A stretch of DNA of 64,000 bases from an uncultured Pelagibacteraceae bacterium (GCA_902598485.1 CACKBU010000001.1:96017-160016); one strand, 5' to 3'. Shown: positions 1 through 9,624, counted from the stretch's first letter. Numbers and translations: made by a program. Notes: generated from the sequence alone by a model not told the origin.

Positions 1-1
1 A

Positions 2-679
2 ATTGCACTTGATGATGCGGAGATAAAATATTCGACTGTTCAAAATTGGTATCCAGGTGATCAAGATGGCAAAGGTGGAATTTATAATTTTGTAACAAAA
101 AGAGGTTTATGCAAAGGTAAAAATTCTAAAATTTCATGGACACAAGTCGAAACAGGTTCTGCTATTACATGGAAGTATCCTAGCTGTATTCTTAAAGGAG
201 ATAATTCTGTTGGTGAGTTCTATTCAATTGCTATCACTAATAATCATCAAAAAGCAGATACAGGTACCAAAATGATTCATTTAGGCAAAAATACTAAAAG
301 CAAAATAATTTCTAAAGGAATATCAGCAGGTAGTTCAGATATGACATATAGAGGTTTAGTTGATATTTCATCAAAAGCTAAAAATTCAACTAATTATACT
401 CAGTGCGACTCTTTATTAATGGGTAACAAATGTGGAGCTCACACTGTTCCTTATATAAAAAATAAAAATTCTGAGTCCAATATTGCTCATGAGGCAACCA
501 CATCCAAGATTAGTGAAGAGCAGCTACATTATTGTCAACAAAGAGGATTAAATCCAGAGGAAGCCGTCGGCTTAATTGTTAATGGTTTTTGTAAGGAAGT
601 ATTGCAACAACTGCCTATGGAATTTGCTGTAGAAGCCCAAAAACTTGTAGGTATCAGTCTGGAAGGAAGTGTGGGTTAA
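2..679 (+). CDS. sufB: SufB, Fe-S cluster scaffold subunit (C-terminal part only)
   Basis: The frame is open from the first bases of the window, so the gene is cut by the window edge and only about 225 C-terminal residues are visible (the full protein is normally near 480). The visible part has the SufB/SufD beta-helix core and the conserved end of SufB, including [23 protein letters not shown] and the GLNPEEAV stretch. SufB with SufC and SufD forms the SufBC2D scaffold that assembles Fe-S clusters in the cytoplasm. An internal ATG at 272 is not the start. The stop lies two bases before the sufC start, so the genes are transcriptionally coupled. Confidence 0.95.
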   Translation: MALDDAEIKYSTVQNWYPGDQDGKGGIYNFVTKRGLCKGKNSKISWTQVETGSAITWKYPSCILKGDNSVGEFYSIAITNNHQKADTGTKMIHLGKNTKSKIISKGISAGSSDMTYRGLVDISSKAKNSTNYTQCDSLLMGNKCGAHTVPYIKNKNSESNIAHEATTSKISEEQLHYCQQRGLNPEEAVGLIVNGFCKEVLQQLPMEFAVEAQKLVGISLEGSVG

Positions 680-680
680 T

Positions 681-1415
681 ATGCTTAAAATAAATAATTT
701 AAATGCAACGATTGATAATAAGTCAATTTTAAACGGGCTATCCTTAGATATAAATCCTGGTGAGGTTCATGCAATTATGGGTCCTAATGGATCTGGAAAA
801 AGCACATTATCAAATATTCTATCTGGAAAAAAAGGTTATGAAGTTTCTGGGGAAGTTCTTTTTGAAGAAAAAGATTTATTTGAACTTGAAACAGAGGAAA
901 GAGCACACAAGGGTATATTTTTAGCTTTCCAATATCCTTTAGAAATTCCAGGTGTAAATACAAATATATTTTTAAAAACTTCTTTAAATGCTGTTAGAAA
1001 AGCTAGGGGTGAGAAAGAGCTTGATGCTATTGAGTTTCTAAAATTGGTAAAAGAAAAGTCCAAAGAATTAAAATTTGATGAGGAAAAATTAAACAGACAA
1101 TTAAATGTTGGTTTTTCTGGAGGAGAAAAAAAGAAAAACGAAATTTTACAAATGTCGTTATTATCCCCAAAACTATCAATCCTAGATGAGACTGATTCTG
1201 GTTTGGATATCGATGCTTTAAAGATTGTTGCAGATGGAGTTAACACATTAAGAGATAAAAATAATTCATTTTTAATTATTACACACTACCAAAGATTACT
1301 TGATTATATAAAACCTGACTTTGTTCATGTTTTGATGAATGGAAAAATTGTAAAATCTGGTGGTCCAGATTTAGCTTTAGAATTAGAGAAAAAAGGATAC
1401 GAAAATTTTAATTAA
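681..1415 (+). CDS. sufC: SufC, ATPase of the SufBCD Fe-S scaffold
   Basis: Cytoplasmic ABC-type ATPase that drives the SufBC2D scaffold; it is not a transporter. Visible motifs are Walker A GPNGSGKST, an ABC signature in the variant form FSGGEKKKNE, and the SufC-typical Walker B/D-loop LSILDETDSGLDIDALK. The length of 244 residues fits the family. The frame is open to a GTG at 669, but that would overlap sufB, whereas ATG 681 gives the family N terminus MLKINNLNATI and begins one base after the sufB stop. sufD starts directly after the sufC stop with no gap. Confidence 0.97.
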   Translation: MLKINNLNATIDNKSILNGLSLDINPGEVHAIMGPNGSGKSTLSNILSGKKGYEVSGEVLFEEKDLFELETEERAHKGIFLAFQYPLEIPGVNTNIFLKTSLNAVRKARGEKELDAIEFLKLVKEKSKELKFDEEKLNRQLNVGFSGGEKKKNEILQMSLLSPKLSILDETDSGLDIDALKIVADGVNTLRDKNNSFLIITHYQRLLDYIKPDFVHVLMNGKIVKSGGPDLALELEKKGYENFN

Positions 1416-2663
1416 ATGAAAGAACAATTACAAAAAGATTTTTATAATAGTATAAAAAATTTAAGTTTATCCCAAAAAGATATTGAGATAAAAAAATTTT
1501 GTTTAGATAATTTTATAGACAAAGGTTTTCCAAATAAAAAAGAAGAAGATTGGAAATTTTCAGATCTTAATCAAATAATAAAAAATAATATTGGAGAACT
1601 TAGTTTTTATAATGATCAAGCTTTTACTAACAAAGTTGATACCTCTGTATTTGTAGATGGATTAGAGCACAATAAAATAGTTTTTATAAATGGTAGAATT
1701 GAAAAAATTGATTTTGAATATGAAAACAAAGATCAAATAGAAATAATTGATCAATCAGAAACTATAAATGAATTTAAAAATAGCAATTCATTATCTGACT
1801 TAAATAATGCCTTTACTAATAAATGTTTTAAAATATTGGTAAAAAAAGGTTATCAGTTAGCAAAACCTCTTATTATCTATCATACAACAAATTCAAAAAT
1901 TTGGTCTAAAAACATTAATTTACGACTTAATTTTGAACTAGATAAAGATAGCTCGTTAAGATTAATTGATTTGTTTAATGATGCATCTGAAAAGAATTTT
2001 TTAAATATATTTTATAATTTTGAATTAAAGGAAAATGCTGTTTTAAAAAACTATAAAGTAGATAAATTTGAGAATAAAAATATTAAGTATTCTTTTAATA
2101 ATATTGATCAAGACAAGAATAGTATTTCTGAAACATTTATTTTATTTTCTGGATCAAATTTTTCTAAAAATGAGATAAACTGTAATTTAAATGGAGTTTA
2201 TGCATCAGCTTTTGTTAATGGTGTTTTTTCATTAAATAGTGATAAACATCACGAAATTAGATCAATAATAAATCACTTAACTGAAAATACAAAAAGTTAT
2301 CAATTAATTAAAAGTGTTTTAGAACAAAGCTCTAAAGCAGTGTATCAAGGCAAAATATTTGTAAATTCAGATGCTCAGAAAACTGATGGATACCAATTGA
2401 GCAAAGCAATATTGCTGAATAAAGAGTCAGAGTTTAATGCTAAGCCTGAATTAGAAATTTATGCTGATGACGTAAAATGTTCGCATGGTTCAGCTTCAGG
2501 AAGTTTAAATGAAGACTCTATATTTTATTTAATGTCTAGAGGTTTGAGTTATCAGCAATCAAGAGAGCTATTAATCAATGGTTTTCTGCTTGATGTTGTT
2601 GAAAAAATTACTGACTCGGAAATAAAAAACTTAATAAAAAATATGATTGGAATTAAAGAATGA
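1416..2663 (+). CDS. sufD: SufD, Fe-S cluster assembly protein
   Basis: Paralogue of SufB and third part of the SufBC2D complex, thought to support scaffold assembly and iron entry. The 415 residues show an N-terminal helical region followed by a long beta-helix. The C terminus carries the SufD signature, KTDGYQLSKAILL then AKPELEIYADDVKCSHGSASG, including the Cys/His pair usually placed at the SufB-SufD interface. The ATG follows the sufC stop immediately, and the stop overlaps the sufS ATG by four bases (ATGA), so translation is coupled. The sequence is very rich in Asn and Lys, as expected for this composition. Confidence 0.95.
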   Translation: MKEQLQKDFYNSIKNLSLSQKDIEIKKFCLDNFIDKGFPNKKEEDWKFSDLNQIIKNNIGELSFYNDQAFTNKVDTSVFVDGLEHNKIVFINGRIEKIDFEYENKDQIEIIDQSETINEFKNSNSLSDLNNAFTNKCFKILVKKGYQLAKPLIIYHTTNSKIWSKNINLRLNFELDKDSSLRLIDLFNDASEKNFLNIFYNFELKENAVLKNYKVDKFENKNIKYSFNNIDQDKNSISETFILFSGSNFSKNEINCNLNGVYASAFVNGVFSLNSDKHHEIRSIINHLTENTKSYQLIKSVLEQSSKAVYQGKIFVNSDAQKTDGYQLSKAILLNKESEFNAKPELEIYADDVKCSHGSASGSLNEDSIFYLMSRGLSYQQSRELLINGFLLDVVEKITDSEIKNLIKNMIGIKE

Positions 2664-3877
2664 ATATTGATCAGATAAAAAAAGAATTTCCAATTTTTGA
2701 TGAAAAAATTCAAAATAATGATTTAGTTTATTTAGATAGTGCGAATTCATCTCAAAAGCCTAAGATAGTTGTGGATAGAATTAATGAATTTTATACTAAA
2801 CAATTTTCAAATGTTGGGAGAAGTGTTCATTATCTTGCAGTTGCAGCTACTAATTTGTATGAAAATACAAGAACATCTGTTCAAAAATATATTAACGCTA
2901 AAGATAAAAATGAAATTGTCTTTACAAAAGGTGCTACTGAAGCATTAAATTTAGTTGCTAATACATTAGGCCAAAGTTACCTACAGAAAGGTGATGAAGT
3001 ATTAATTACGGAACTTGAGCATCATTCAAATTATGTGCCATGGCATTTCTTAAGAAAATCAAAAAATATAAAAATTAATTTTGCTGAAATAAATGAAGAA
3101 GGTGAAATTACAGTTGAAGAAATAGAAAAGAAAATAACTCCAAAAACAAAATTAATTTCTATTACTCATCTGTCGAATGTAACAGGTGCAATCTTGCCCG
3201 TAAAAGAAATTACCCAGCTTGCACATTCAAAAGGAATAATTGTTGTAGTCGATGGATGTCAGGGAGCGCCACATTTAAAATTAGATATGCAAGATTTAGA
3301 TTGTGATTTCTATGCAATTTCATGTCACAAAATGTATGGACCTACAGGTTTGGGAGTTCTATATGGCAAAAAAAAATGGTTAGAAGAATTACCCCCATAC
3401 CAAGGTGGTGGAGGAATGATAAATGAAGTTAAAAAAGATAGGATTTCCTATGGTGAACTACCTAATAAATACGAGGCTGGTACTATGGCTACAGCACAAG
3501 TAATTGCTTTTGATCAATCAATAAAATTTTTAGAAAGCATTGGTATTGAAAATGTTATGAAACATGAAGCTGATTTAGTTGAATACGGGCAAGAACTATT
3601 ACAAAAAAATAACTCAGTTAAACTTATTGGAAATCCAAAAAATAAAGGAGGGGTTTTATCATTCACTATAGAAGGAGTTCACCCTCATGATATAGCAACT
3701 ATCTTGGATGAAGACGGGGTTGCAATAAGAGCAGGACATCATTGTTGTCAAATTTTGCATGACAAATTAAATATTCCTGCAAGTGCAAGAGCCTCAGTTG
3801 GTATTTATAATACAAAAGAAGATTTAGATCAGCTAAACCAATCGATAAATAACTGTAAAAAAATATTTAACCTATAA
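2660..3877 (+). CDS. sufS: SufS, cysteine desulfurase
   Basis: Class V aminotransferase-fold PLP enzyme that removes sulfur from L-cysteine and passes it to the Suf scaffold. At 405 residues it has the usual length. The PLP lysine is in SCHKMYGPTG (about K224) and the catalytic cysteine follows RAGHHC (about C362). The family usually has RTGHHCAQP; here it reads RAGHHCCQI, with an extra neighbouring Cys. The start overlaps the sufD stop, and the sufU start shares one base with its stop (TAATG). The presence of sufU downstream suggests SufU, not SufE, is the sulfur acceptor. Confidence 0.96.
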   Translation: MNIDQIKKEFPIFDEKIQNNDLVYLDSANSSQKPKIVVDRINEFYTKQFSNVGRSVHYLAVAATNLYENTRTSVQKYINAKDKNEIVFTKGATEALNLVANTLGQSYLQKGDEVLITELEHHSNYVPWHFLRKSKNIKINFAEINEEGEITVEEIEKKITPKTKLISITHLSNVTGAILPVKEITQLAHSKGIIVVVDGCQGAPHLKLDMQDLDCDFYAISCHKMYGPTGLGVLYGKKKWLEELPPYQGGGGMINEVKKDRISYGELPNKYEAGTMATAQVIAFDQSIKFLESIGIENVMKHEADLVEYGQELLQKNNSVKLIGNPKNKGGVLSFTIEGVHPHDIATILDEDGVAIRAGHHCCQILHDKLNIPASARASVGIYNTKEDLDQLNQSINNCKKIFNL

Positions 3878-4341
3878 TGAATTTAAAAGAACTCTATCAA
3901 GAAATTATATTAGAACACGGTAAGAACCCTAGAAATCTTAGAAAGACAGAAGGTTTTAATAAAGATGCCAAAGGTAACAACCCTCTTTGCGGAGATAATG
4001 TTCATGTTTACTTAAAATTAAATGGACAAAAAATTGTAGAAGATGCATCCTTCGAAGGGAGTGGATGTGCCATTTCAATGGCTTCAGCCTCTATAATGAC
4101 AGATTTGATTAAAGGAAAAAATGAACATGAGGCAAAAGAAATAGTTGAGGATTTTTTAGGCATGATTAAAGAAAATCCTGAATTAAAATCTGAGTATTTG
4201 AGCGAAGATGAAAAAACTAAACTAATGTGTTTATCTGGTGTTAAGCAATATCCAATGAGAGTTAAATGTGCAACATTATCTTGGCATACAATGGTTTCGG
4301 CTTTTGATGAAAAAACAGAAGAGGTAAAAACTGAGGATTAA
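3877..4341 (+). CDS. sufU: SufU-type sulfur acceptor (IscU fold)
   Basis: Small IscU-fold protein of 154 residues that in SufS systems accepts persulfide sulfur from SufS. The three conserved cysteines and the Asp of the metal site are visible: NPLCGD (C38, D40), GSGCAIS (C64) and VKCATLSWHT (C131). A SufU-like insertion lies between the second and third cysteines (about residues 75-115). IscU proteins carry a His near the third Cys; here the residue just before that Cys is Lys, which favours SufU over IscU. It is coupled to sufS by a one-base overlap and followed three bases later by sufT. Confidence 0.93.
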   Translation: MNLKELYQEIILEHGKNPRNLRKTEGFNKDAKGNNPLCGDNVHVYLKLNGQKIVEDASFEGSGCAISMASASIMTDLIKGKNEHEAKEIVEDFLGMIKENPELKSEYLSEDEKTKLMCLSGVKQYPMRVKCATLSWHTMVSAFDEKTEEVKTED

Positions 4342-4344
4342 ATT

Positions 4345-4644
4345 ATGACAAAAAAAGATGAAATAATTGAGGAAATAAGAAAAATTTATGATCCAGAGCT
4401 ACCTGTAAATATATACGAATTAGGATTAATTTATGATATTAAAGTTGAAGACGATAAGTTTGCTAAAATTAAAATGACTTTAACTACACCAAATTGCCCA
4501 GTAGCAGAAAGTTTACCTAAAGAAGTAAAAGATGGTGCAATGCAAGTTGATGGAATAGAAGATGTTGATCTTGAGTTAGTTTGGGATCCACCTTGGAACA
4601 AAGATATGATGTCAGAAGCAGCAAAATTGGAATTGAATTTATGA
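4345..4644 (+). CDS. sufT: SufT / MIP18-family Fe-S maturation protein
   Basis: Stand-alone DUF59 (MIP18) domain protein of 99 residues, a family implicated in Fe-S protein maturation. The hallmark DPELPVNIYELGLIYDI is present near residues 16-32, followed by the conserved LTTPNCP with its single Cys and a VWDPPW near the C terminus. It sits between sufU and the A-type carrier; its stop overlaps the ATG of the next gene (ATGA at 4641). The placement inside the suf operon makes a role in cluster delivery the best reading, though the exact step is not known from sequence. Confidence 0.92.
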   Translation: MTKKDEIIEEIRKIYDPELPVNIYELGLIYDIKVEDDKFAKIKMTLTTPNCPVAESLPKEVKDGAMQVDGIEDVDLELVWDPPWNKDMMSEAAKLELNL

Positions 4645-4979
4645 TGAACCCGATAATTAAGCTAAGTGATAACGCAGCATTACGAATAAAAGAGATAATG
4701 GCAAATGCTGAAAAAGATTCTATCGGAGTTAGAGTATCAGTTAAATCAGGTGGTTGTGCTGGGATGTCTTATGTAATGGAGTATACAAATGAGTTAAATC
4801 CTAATGACGAAATTATTGAAGATAAGGGTGTGAAAGTATTCGTAGATTCAGCTGCAATTATGTATCTGCTTGGCACTGAAATGGATTATAAAAAGGAGGA
4901 ATTGTCCTCATCATTTGTGTTCAATAATCCTAATGAAACTGAGCGTTGCGGGTGCGGAGAGTCGTTCAAAATATCATAA
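4641..4979 (+). CDS. sufA: A-type Fe-S carrier (SufA/IscA/HesB family)
   Basis: HesB/IscA-like carrier of 112 residues that receives clusters from the scaffold and hands them to apo-proteins. The three invariant cysteines are present: SGGCAGMSY (C39) and RCGCGESF (C103, C105). An upstream in-frame start at 4581 lies deep inside sufT in another frame and would add about 20 unrelated residues; ATG 4641, overlapping the sufT stop, gives the family N terminus. This is the last gene of the suf operon. Assignment as SufA rather than ErpA or IscA rests on its place in the operon. Confidence 0.93.
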   Translation: MMNPIIKLSDNAALRIKEIMANAEKDSIGVRVSVKSGGCAGMSYVMEYTNELNPNDEIIEDKGVKVFVDSAAIMYLLGTEMDYKKEELSSSFVFNNPNETERCGCGESFKIS

Positions 4980-5045
4980 GTTGAATTATCCCATTTATCG
5001 CATATCTGTATTGCATTATATGCATATCTAATGTATAGATTCTTT

Positions 5046-5216
5046 ATGAACAAATTTGAGTTTAAAAATCTTGTTAAAAACTTGAAAGACTCTTTAAAGG
5101 AGAAAACATTCTTTAAAGAACTACGTAAAGAAGTTGAAACAGGTGCAAACGGCACACAAGATTACGTAGTCAAAAAAGGTGTTAACAAAGATACAATTGC
5201 AACAACTAGACAGTAA
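5046..5216 (+). CDS. Small basic hypothetical protein
   Basis: Possible gene of 56 residues (61 if the ATG at 5031 is used) between the suf operon and glnA. The product is hydrophilic, Lys-rich in the first half (a likely helix from NLVKNLKDSLKEK to RKEVE) and ends in TIATTRQ. No family was recognised. There is no signal peptide or membrane segment. It ends 9 bp before the end of the convergent glnA gene. It fills an otherwise unexplained gap of 246 bp and has normal codon use for the window, but it could be a chance frame. Confidence 0.45.
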   Translation: MNKFEFKNLVKNLKDSLKEKTFFKELRKEVETGANGTQDYVVKKGVNKDTIATTRQ

Positions 5217-5225
5217 TAAAGTTTA

Positions 5226-6632
5226 TTAGCTACTGTAATACATCTCAAACTCTACAGGATGAGGTGCATGTTCAAATTTGTGTATCTCTTCAAATTTCAG
5301 AGCTATGTAAGCATCAATCTGATCGTCAGTAAAGACACCGCCTTGAGTTAAAAACTCTCTGTCTTTATCTAAACTTTCCATTGCTTCTCTTAAAGAACCA
5401 CAAACTGTTGGGATAGCTTTAACTTCTTCAGGTGGCAATTCATATAAATCTTTATCAAAAGACTCACCCGGATGAATTTTATTTTTAATTCCATCAATTC
5501 CAGCCATTAACATAGCTGCGAAAGTTAAATATGGGTTTCCTGCAGCATCTGGGAATCTAATCTCACATCTAGCACCTTTTTTGCTTAATGTGATCGGTAT
5601 TCTGCAAGAAGCAGATCTATTTCTTGCTGAATACGCAAGAAGAACCGGAGCTTCAAAACCTGGAATTAATCTTTTGTAACTGTTCGTTGTAGAGTTAGCA
5701 AAAGCATTAATTGCTTTAGCGTGTTTTAGGATTCCTCCAATATAATGTAAAGCAGTTTCGCTTAATCCAGAGTACGCATCTCCTGAAAATACTGGAGTAT
5801 CACCTTTCCAAATAGATTGATGGATGTGCATTCCAGAACCATTATCACCAGCAACTGGCTTTGGCATAAATGTTGCAGTTTTTCCAAATGAATGCGTAAC
5901 CATTTGAACAACATATTTATACAATTGTACGTTATCAGCTTGGTTTACTAAAGTATTAAAATACATACCAAGTTCGTGCTGACTAGGAGCAACTTCATGG
6001 TGATGCTTTTCAACTTTAATACCAACTTCTTTTAAATTTTTAAGATACTCACCACGCATGTCTTGTTCACTATCAACCGGTGGTACTGGGAAATATCCTC
6101 CTTTGATTTGAGGTCTGTGTCCCATGTTTCCATTTTCATATTCTTTTCCTGAGTTATAAGGACCTTCTTTACTATCTAATTTAAATCCACACTCATTCAT
6201 ATCATTTTTGATTTTTACATCATCAAAAACAAAAAATTCTGGCTCAGGTCCAAAAAAAGCTTTATCGCCTATACCTGAAGCTTTTAGATATTCTTCTGCT
6301 TTTTTAGCAACACCTCTTGGATCTCTTTCATAAGGATCTTTTTTAATTGCATCTAGAATGTCACAAAACAAAACCACAGTATTATGAGACGTAAAAGGAT
6401 CCATGAACATTCTTGCAGTATCAGGTTTTAAAATCATGTCAGACTCATTAATTGCTTTCCAACCAGCAATAGACGAACCGTCAAAAAAGACACCTTCATT
6501 TAACATACCTTCATCAACTATTGAAGCATCCATTGTTAAGTGTTGAAGTTTTCCTCTTGGATCAGTGAATCTTAGATCCACAAATTCGGCTTCTTTTTCT
6601 TTGATAAATTTTAATACGTTTGCTGCACTCAT
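5226..6632 (-). CDS. glnA: Glutamine synthetase type I
   Basis: Makes glutamine from glutamate, ammonia and ATP in the cytoplasm; main entry point of ammonium nitrogen. The 468 residues match the dodecameric GSI-beta type. Signatures are DGSSIAGW, the ATP-site [22 protein letters not shown], the NRSASCRIP region and the adenylylation-loop tyrosine in [10 protein letters not shown]. The start has a clear Shine-Dalgarno sequence (AGGAG, eight bases before ATG), stronger than for most genes here. The 137-bp gap to the divergent YbaK-like gene must hold both promoters. No glutamine riboswitch was recognised in it. Confidence 0.98.
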   Translation of the reverse strand: MSAANVLKFIKEKEAEFVDLRFTDPRGKLQHLTMDASIVDEGMLNEGVFFDGSSIAGWKAINESDMILKPDTARMFMDPFTSHNTVVLFCDILDAIKKDPYERDPRGVAKKAEEYLKASGIGDKAFFGPEPEFFVFDDVKIKNDMNECGFKLDSKEGPYNSGKEYENGNMGHRPQIKGGYFPVPPVDSEQDMRGEYLKNLKEVGIKVEKHHHEVAPSQHELGMYFNTLVNQADNVQLYKYVVQMVTHSFGKTATFMPKPVAGDNGSGMHIHQSIWKGDTPVFSGDAYSGLSETALHYIGGILKHAKAINAFANSTTNSYKRLIPGFEAPVLLAYSARNRSASCRIPITLSKKGARCEIRFPDAAGNPYLTFAAMLMAGIDGIKNKIHPGESFDKDLYELPPEEVKAIPTVCGSLREAMESLDKDREFLTQGGVFTDDQIDAYIALKFEEIHKFEHAPHPVEFEMYYSS

Positions 6633-6769
6633 TTTGTCTCCTATGTAATTTTTTTTGGCCTAATTAGCAAAAAAATACCTAAAAATATTGCTTATTTAAT
6701 AAATAACACCTATGCAATTTTCACATAAGTAGTGTAATTAGTCACTAAAATAATAAATATATTAAACTT

Positions 6770-7252
6770 GTGAATTCAATATTAAATAAAGAGCCAGTTT
6801 TAAGAGCAGAAAAATCGCTAAAACAATTTAACCCAGACCTTAAAGTGATTGTTCTAGAGCAAACTGCCAGAACAGCTAACGATGCAGCTACAGCTTTAGG
6901 TTGCAAAGTAGGAGCCATTGTCAAAAGCTTACTTTTTAAAGCAGGGGATAGTTATGTTTTATGTTTAGTTTCTGGAGATAAAAGGTGTTCATTAAATAAA
7001 TTAAAAAAAATTTTAGACGAAAAAGATGTTTCAATGGCGAACCCAGAAGATGTTAAAAAAATTACTGGATATACAATTGGTGGAGTATCTCCAACGGGAC
7101 ATTTAATAAAAATAAAAATTTTTATTGATGAAACTTTAAATAGATTTTCTTCTATTTTTGCAGCTGCAGGTCATCCTAATGCAGTATTCGAAATAAATTT
7201 TGAAAATTTAATTGCTTTAACCTCTGGTGAGATAAACGAAATAACAGAATGA
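6770..7252 (+). CDS. YbaK/ProX-type aminoacyl-tRNA deacylase
   Basis: Single YbaK/aminoacyl-tRNA editing domain of 160 residues. Family members hydrolyse mischarged tRNAs such as Cys-tRNA(Pro) or Ala-tRNA(Pro). Visible conserved features are the KVGAIVKSLLFKAGD strand-helix with the family lysine, LVSGDKR, and the TGYTIGGVSPTGH substrate loop. It starts with GTG, the only plausible start because no in-frame ATG precedes the conserved domain. The next gene overlaps by four bases (ATGA). Substrate class cannot be fixed from sequence. Confidence 0.88.
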   Translation: MNSILNKEPVLRAEKSLKQFNPDLKVIVLEQTARTANDAATALGCKVGAIVKSLLFKAGDSYVLCLVSGDKRCSLNKLKKILDEKDVSMANPEDVKKITGYTIGGVSPTGHLIKIKIFIDETLNRFSSIFAAAGHPNAVFEINFENLIALTSGEINEITE

Positions 7253-8136
7253 GAAAACCACAATTAGTTGATTATTTGTTATTGACATTGTTGTCATTAA
7301 TATGGGCGTCTGCTTTTTTTAATATAAAGATTGCCACATACTCATTTGGACCTATTACAATAGGTTTTTTAAGATCTTTTTTAGGAGCTATACCAGTTTT
7401 AATTTTATGTTTTTATAAAAATATAAAAATTGAAGCATTCTCAAAAGACTGGAAGTGGTTTGCAATCATTGGATTGGTAAATTTAGTTATTCCATTCATA
7501 CTAATATCTTATGGAGTGAATTTTGTTCAGAGTAACTTAGCAGCTATCTTGATGTCCACAACACCATTAAGCTCAACAGTTCTAGCTCACTTTTTTTTAA
7601 AAGGAGAAAAATTTAACTTATTAAAAACAATTGGATTATTTATAGGATTTTCAGGAATAGTATTTTTGTTTTCAGATAACTTTTTAATTAATGAAAATAA
7701 CTTTATTGCTGCACTTTTGATTCTTCTTGGATCAACTTGCTATGTAATTGGAGGAGTAATAACCCTAAAAATAAGCAATAAAGAAAATGAAAATGTTACG
7801 GGTTCAATTTTAATTTGGTCTACAATTATCCTTCTTCCATTCACTTTAATTTTTGAAAAACCTTGGTTATTAAATCCTTCAACAGATTCTATTATGTCCG
7901 TAATATATTTAGGAATTTTTCCTACTGGGATAGCATGGTTATTGAGATTCAGAATTTTAAAAACAAATGGTCTCATATTTCATTCACAAGTTTCATATAT
8001 CATTCCAATATTTGGAATTATTTTAGGATACATATTTCTCAATGAGATAATTACCTCAAAAATTATAGTTGCATTAATTGCTGTATTTATTGGAATATAT
8101 TTAGCAAGAAAAGCAGATTATAAAAACGTTACTTAA
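7249..8136 (+). CDS. EamA/DMT-family transporter
   Basis: Inner-membrane protein of 295 residues with about ten hydrophobic segments arranged as two EamA repeats, typical of drug/metabolite exporters. The first repeat begins LLLTLLSLIWASAFFNIKIA and the second around residue 150. Substrate is unknown; family members export amino acids, nucleosides or small metabolites. It is translationally coupled to the YbaK-like gene. Its stop overlaps the end of the convergent homocysteine methyltransferase gene by 8 bp, leaving no room for a terminator. Confidence 0.88.
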   Translation: MRKPQLVDYLLLTLLSLIWASAFFNIKIATYSFGPITIGFLRSFLGAIPVLILCFYKNIKIEAFSKDWKWFAIIGLVNLVIPFILISYGVNFVQSNLAAILMSTTPLSSTVLAHFFLKGEKFNLLKTIGLFIGFSGIVFLFSDNFLINENNFIAALLILLGSTCYVIGGVITLKISNKENENVTGSILIWSTIILLPFTLIFEKPWLLNPSTDSIMSVIYLGIFPTGIAWLLRFRILKTNGLIFHSQVSYIIPIFGIILGYIFLNEIITSKIIVALIAVFIGIYLARKADYKNVT

Positions 8137-9034
8137 GGTTTGCGATTGCTTTTATGTGTGAAGGACTTGTTTCACAGCATCCCCCAAGAATAGTTGCCCC
8201 AGCGTCTTTAAATTTTTTAGAAATTTCTTGAATTTTAATTGGTGTCAAATCTTTTCTTTTTCCCAAAATTTCATTTGGATTAGATTTTTTTCCTAAAAAA
8301 ACTGATGTGTAACTTTCTCTAAGTTTAGTGGTAACAAAGCCATTTAATTTGAAACCAAATGGTATATTTAAACTTTTTAATTCTTTTAAGTTTTTCTCAA
8401 AATTTTCAGGAGAAACACAAGACAACAGCACTCCTAGAGCGTTTTCATCAATTATTTTTTTGACATCTTTGATCTTTTCCCCACTTGGTAAAGTTGTTCC
8501 TTCAGATACATGTAATCCAACTAAATATGGTTTTTTAAATTCTTTTATAGCCTCAATTCCACACTTAACCTCTTTAACACTACTCCAAACATCAAAGTAA
8601 AAAAAATCAACATATGGATTTAACGCCTTTGCTTGACTATTAAAGTTTTCTGTAATTTCGACCTCATCTCTATCATCTGCTTCATAGGTTAAATTTTGTG
8701 GAGGTATACCACCAGCAATATAAGTATTTGGAAATTTTCGTTTTGCAGTTTGAGCAATTTCACCTGCTTTTTGATTTAAATATTCAAATTTATCTAAAAG
8801 ATTATTCTCTTTTAAACGTTTTTGCCGTGTAGCAAAAGTTGTTGTGACAATGATTTCTGCACCAGCTTTTATGAAATCAATGTGTGTGTCTAAAACAAGT
8901 TGGTGATAATTTTCATCTAATATTGCATTAGCACTCCATAAAGTTGAATTTGGCTTCATCCCTCTTGCAAGTAATTCTTGACCCATTCCTCCATCTAATA
9001 TTCTAATTTTCTTAAAAAAATCTTTGTTAATCAT
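8129..9034 (-). CDS. mmuM: Homocysteine S-methyltransferase (MmuM-like)
   Basis: Pfam S-methyl_trans domain protein of 301 residues. It transfers a methyl group from S-methylmethionine or a related donor to homocysteine to make methionine. The start ILDGGMGQEL and the zinc ligands, one Cys in LLSCVSPENF and a Cys pair in GGCCETSPSHI, are intact. It is translated from an ATG overlapping the stop of the upstream oxygenase gene. SAR11 methyltransferases of this class can be preceded by a SAM-V riboswitch, but here the upstream coding gene leaves no room and no such motif was seen. Confidence 0.9.
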   Translation of the reverse strand: MINKDFFKKIRILDGGMGQELLARGMKPNSTLWSANAILDENYHQLVLDTHIDFIKAGAEIIVTTTFATRQKRLKENNLLDKFEYLNQKAGEIAQTAKRKFPNTYIAGGIPPQNLTYEADDRDEVEITENFNSQAKALNPYVDFFYFDVWSSVKEVKCGIEAIKEFKKPYLVGLHVSEGTTLPSGEKIKDVKKIIDENALGVLLSCVSPENFEKNLKELKSLNIPFGFKLNGFVTTKLRESYTSVFLGKKSNPNEILGKRKDLTPIKIQEISKKFKDAGATILGGCCETSPSHIKAIANLK

Positions 9035-9624
9035 TATTTTTTAAGAATGATTTTAGCATTAAAAGAAAAAGATCTTCTTTCAGCATTGATATTAAACGGG
9101 TAGGCAGTATGCATTAAATAGTTTGGAAAAATTATTAAGTCTCTTTCTTTAGGCACAATATTAAAAATACTTCTGCTTAAAAACCCCCTTTGTCCGTTTA
9201 TAAAATCAATTGTACCATTAGTCTTATCTTTTTTGTTTTTTATAAGTTTATTTTTAGTCATATCTTTTGGGACTTTTAAATAACCCACACCAGATATATC
9301 TCCATCATGATAATGAATAGGGTTATATTCATCTTTAAATTGACTAACTACCCATAAATTTAATATTTTTATATCTTTAATTTTTTTAATCTTTTCATTT
9401 TTTAGAAAACTTTTAATATTTTTTTTTATTTCTCTTTCTAAATTTTTTTTTATGAAATTATCTGAAATTTTAATTTCTTTTTTAATTTGACTAGCAAGTT
9501 TGGAGCTATAATCATTATTTTTTGTTAAAACTTTATTATCAATCTCTTTATTTAAGATATCTAAAAATTTCTTTGAAATTTTTGTTTTTCCTATAGTTGG
9601 ACCAAAAGGCTTTATATTCTTCAT
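9034..9624 (-). CDS. Fe(II)/2-oxoglutarate-dependent oxygenase, putative
   Basis: Protein of 196 residues with the jelly-roll facial triad of Fe(II)/2OG oxygenases: HYHDGD (His-x-Asp, about residue 103), the distal His in YLMHTAYPF and the 2OG-binding Arg in ERRSFSFN. This pattern resembles the small putative 2OG-Fe(II) oxygenase family found in marine bacteria and phages (TIGR02466-like). The N-terminal 90 residues are Lys-rich and helical. It is coupled by one base to mmuM, which may hint at a role with methylated compounds, but the substrate is unknown. Confidence 0.78.
   Translation of the reverse strand: MKNIKPFGPTIGKTKISKKFLDILNKEIDNKVLTKNNDYSSKLASQIKKEIKISDNFIKKNLEREIKKNIKSFLKNEKIKKIKDIKILNLWVVSQFKDEYNPIHYHDGDISGVGYLKVPKDMTKNKLIKNKKDKTNGTIDFINGQRGFLSRSIFNIVPKERDLIIFPNYLMHTAYPFNINAERRSFSFNAKIILKK

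Noticed and set aside
836..1246. Long open frame antisense to sufC
   Set aside because: It is the shadow of a strongly conserved gene, has no recognisable domain and is Ser/Phe-rich as expected for antisense of Lys/Glu codons.
4886..5155. Minus-strand frame of 89 codons across the sufA end
   Set aside because: It overlaps the conserved C terminus of the A-type carrier and shows no domain; the plus-strand small ORF is the better candidate in this gap.
6633..6769. Possible glutamine riboswitch upstream of glnA
   Set aside because: None of the conserved core blocks of the glnA RNA motif could be found; the gap looks like AT-rich divergent promoters with a good Shine-Dalgarno site.
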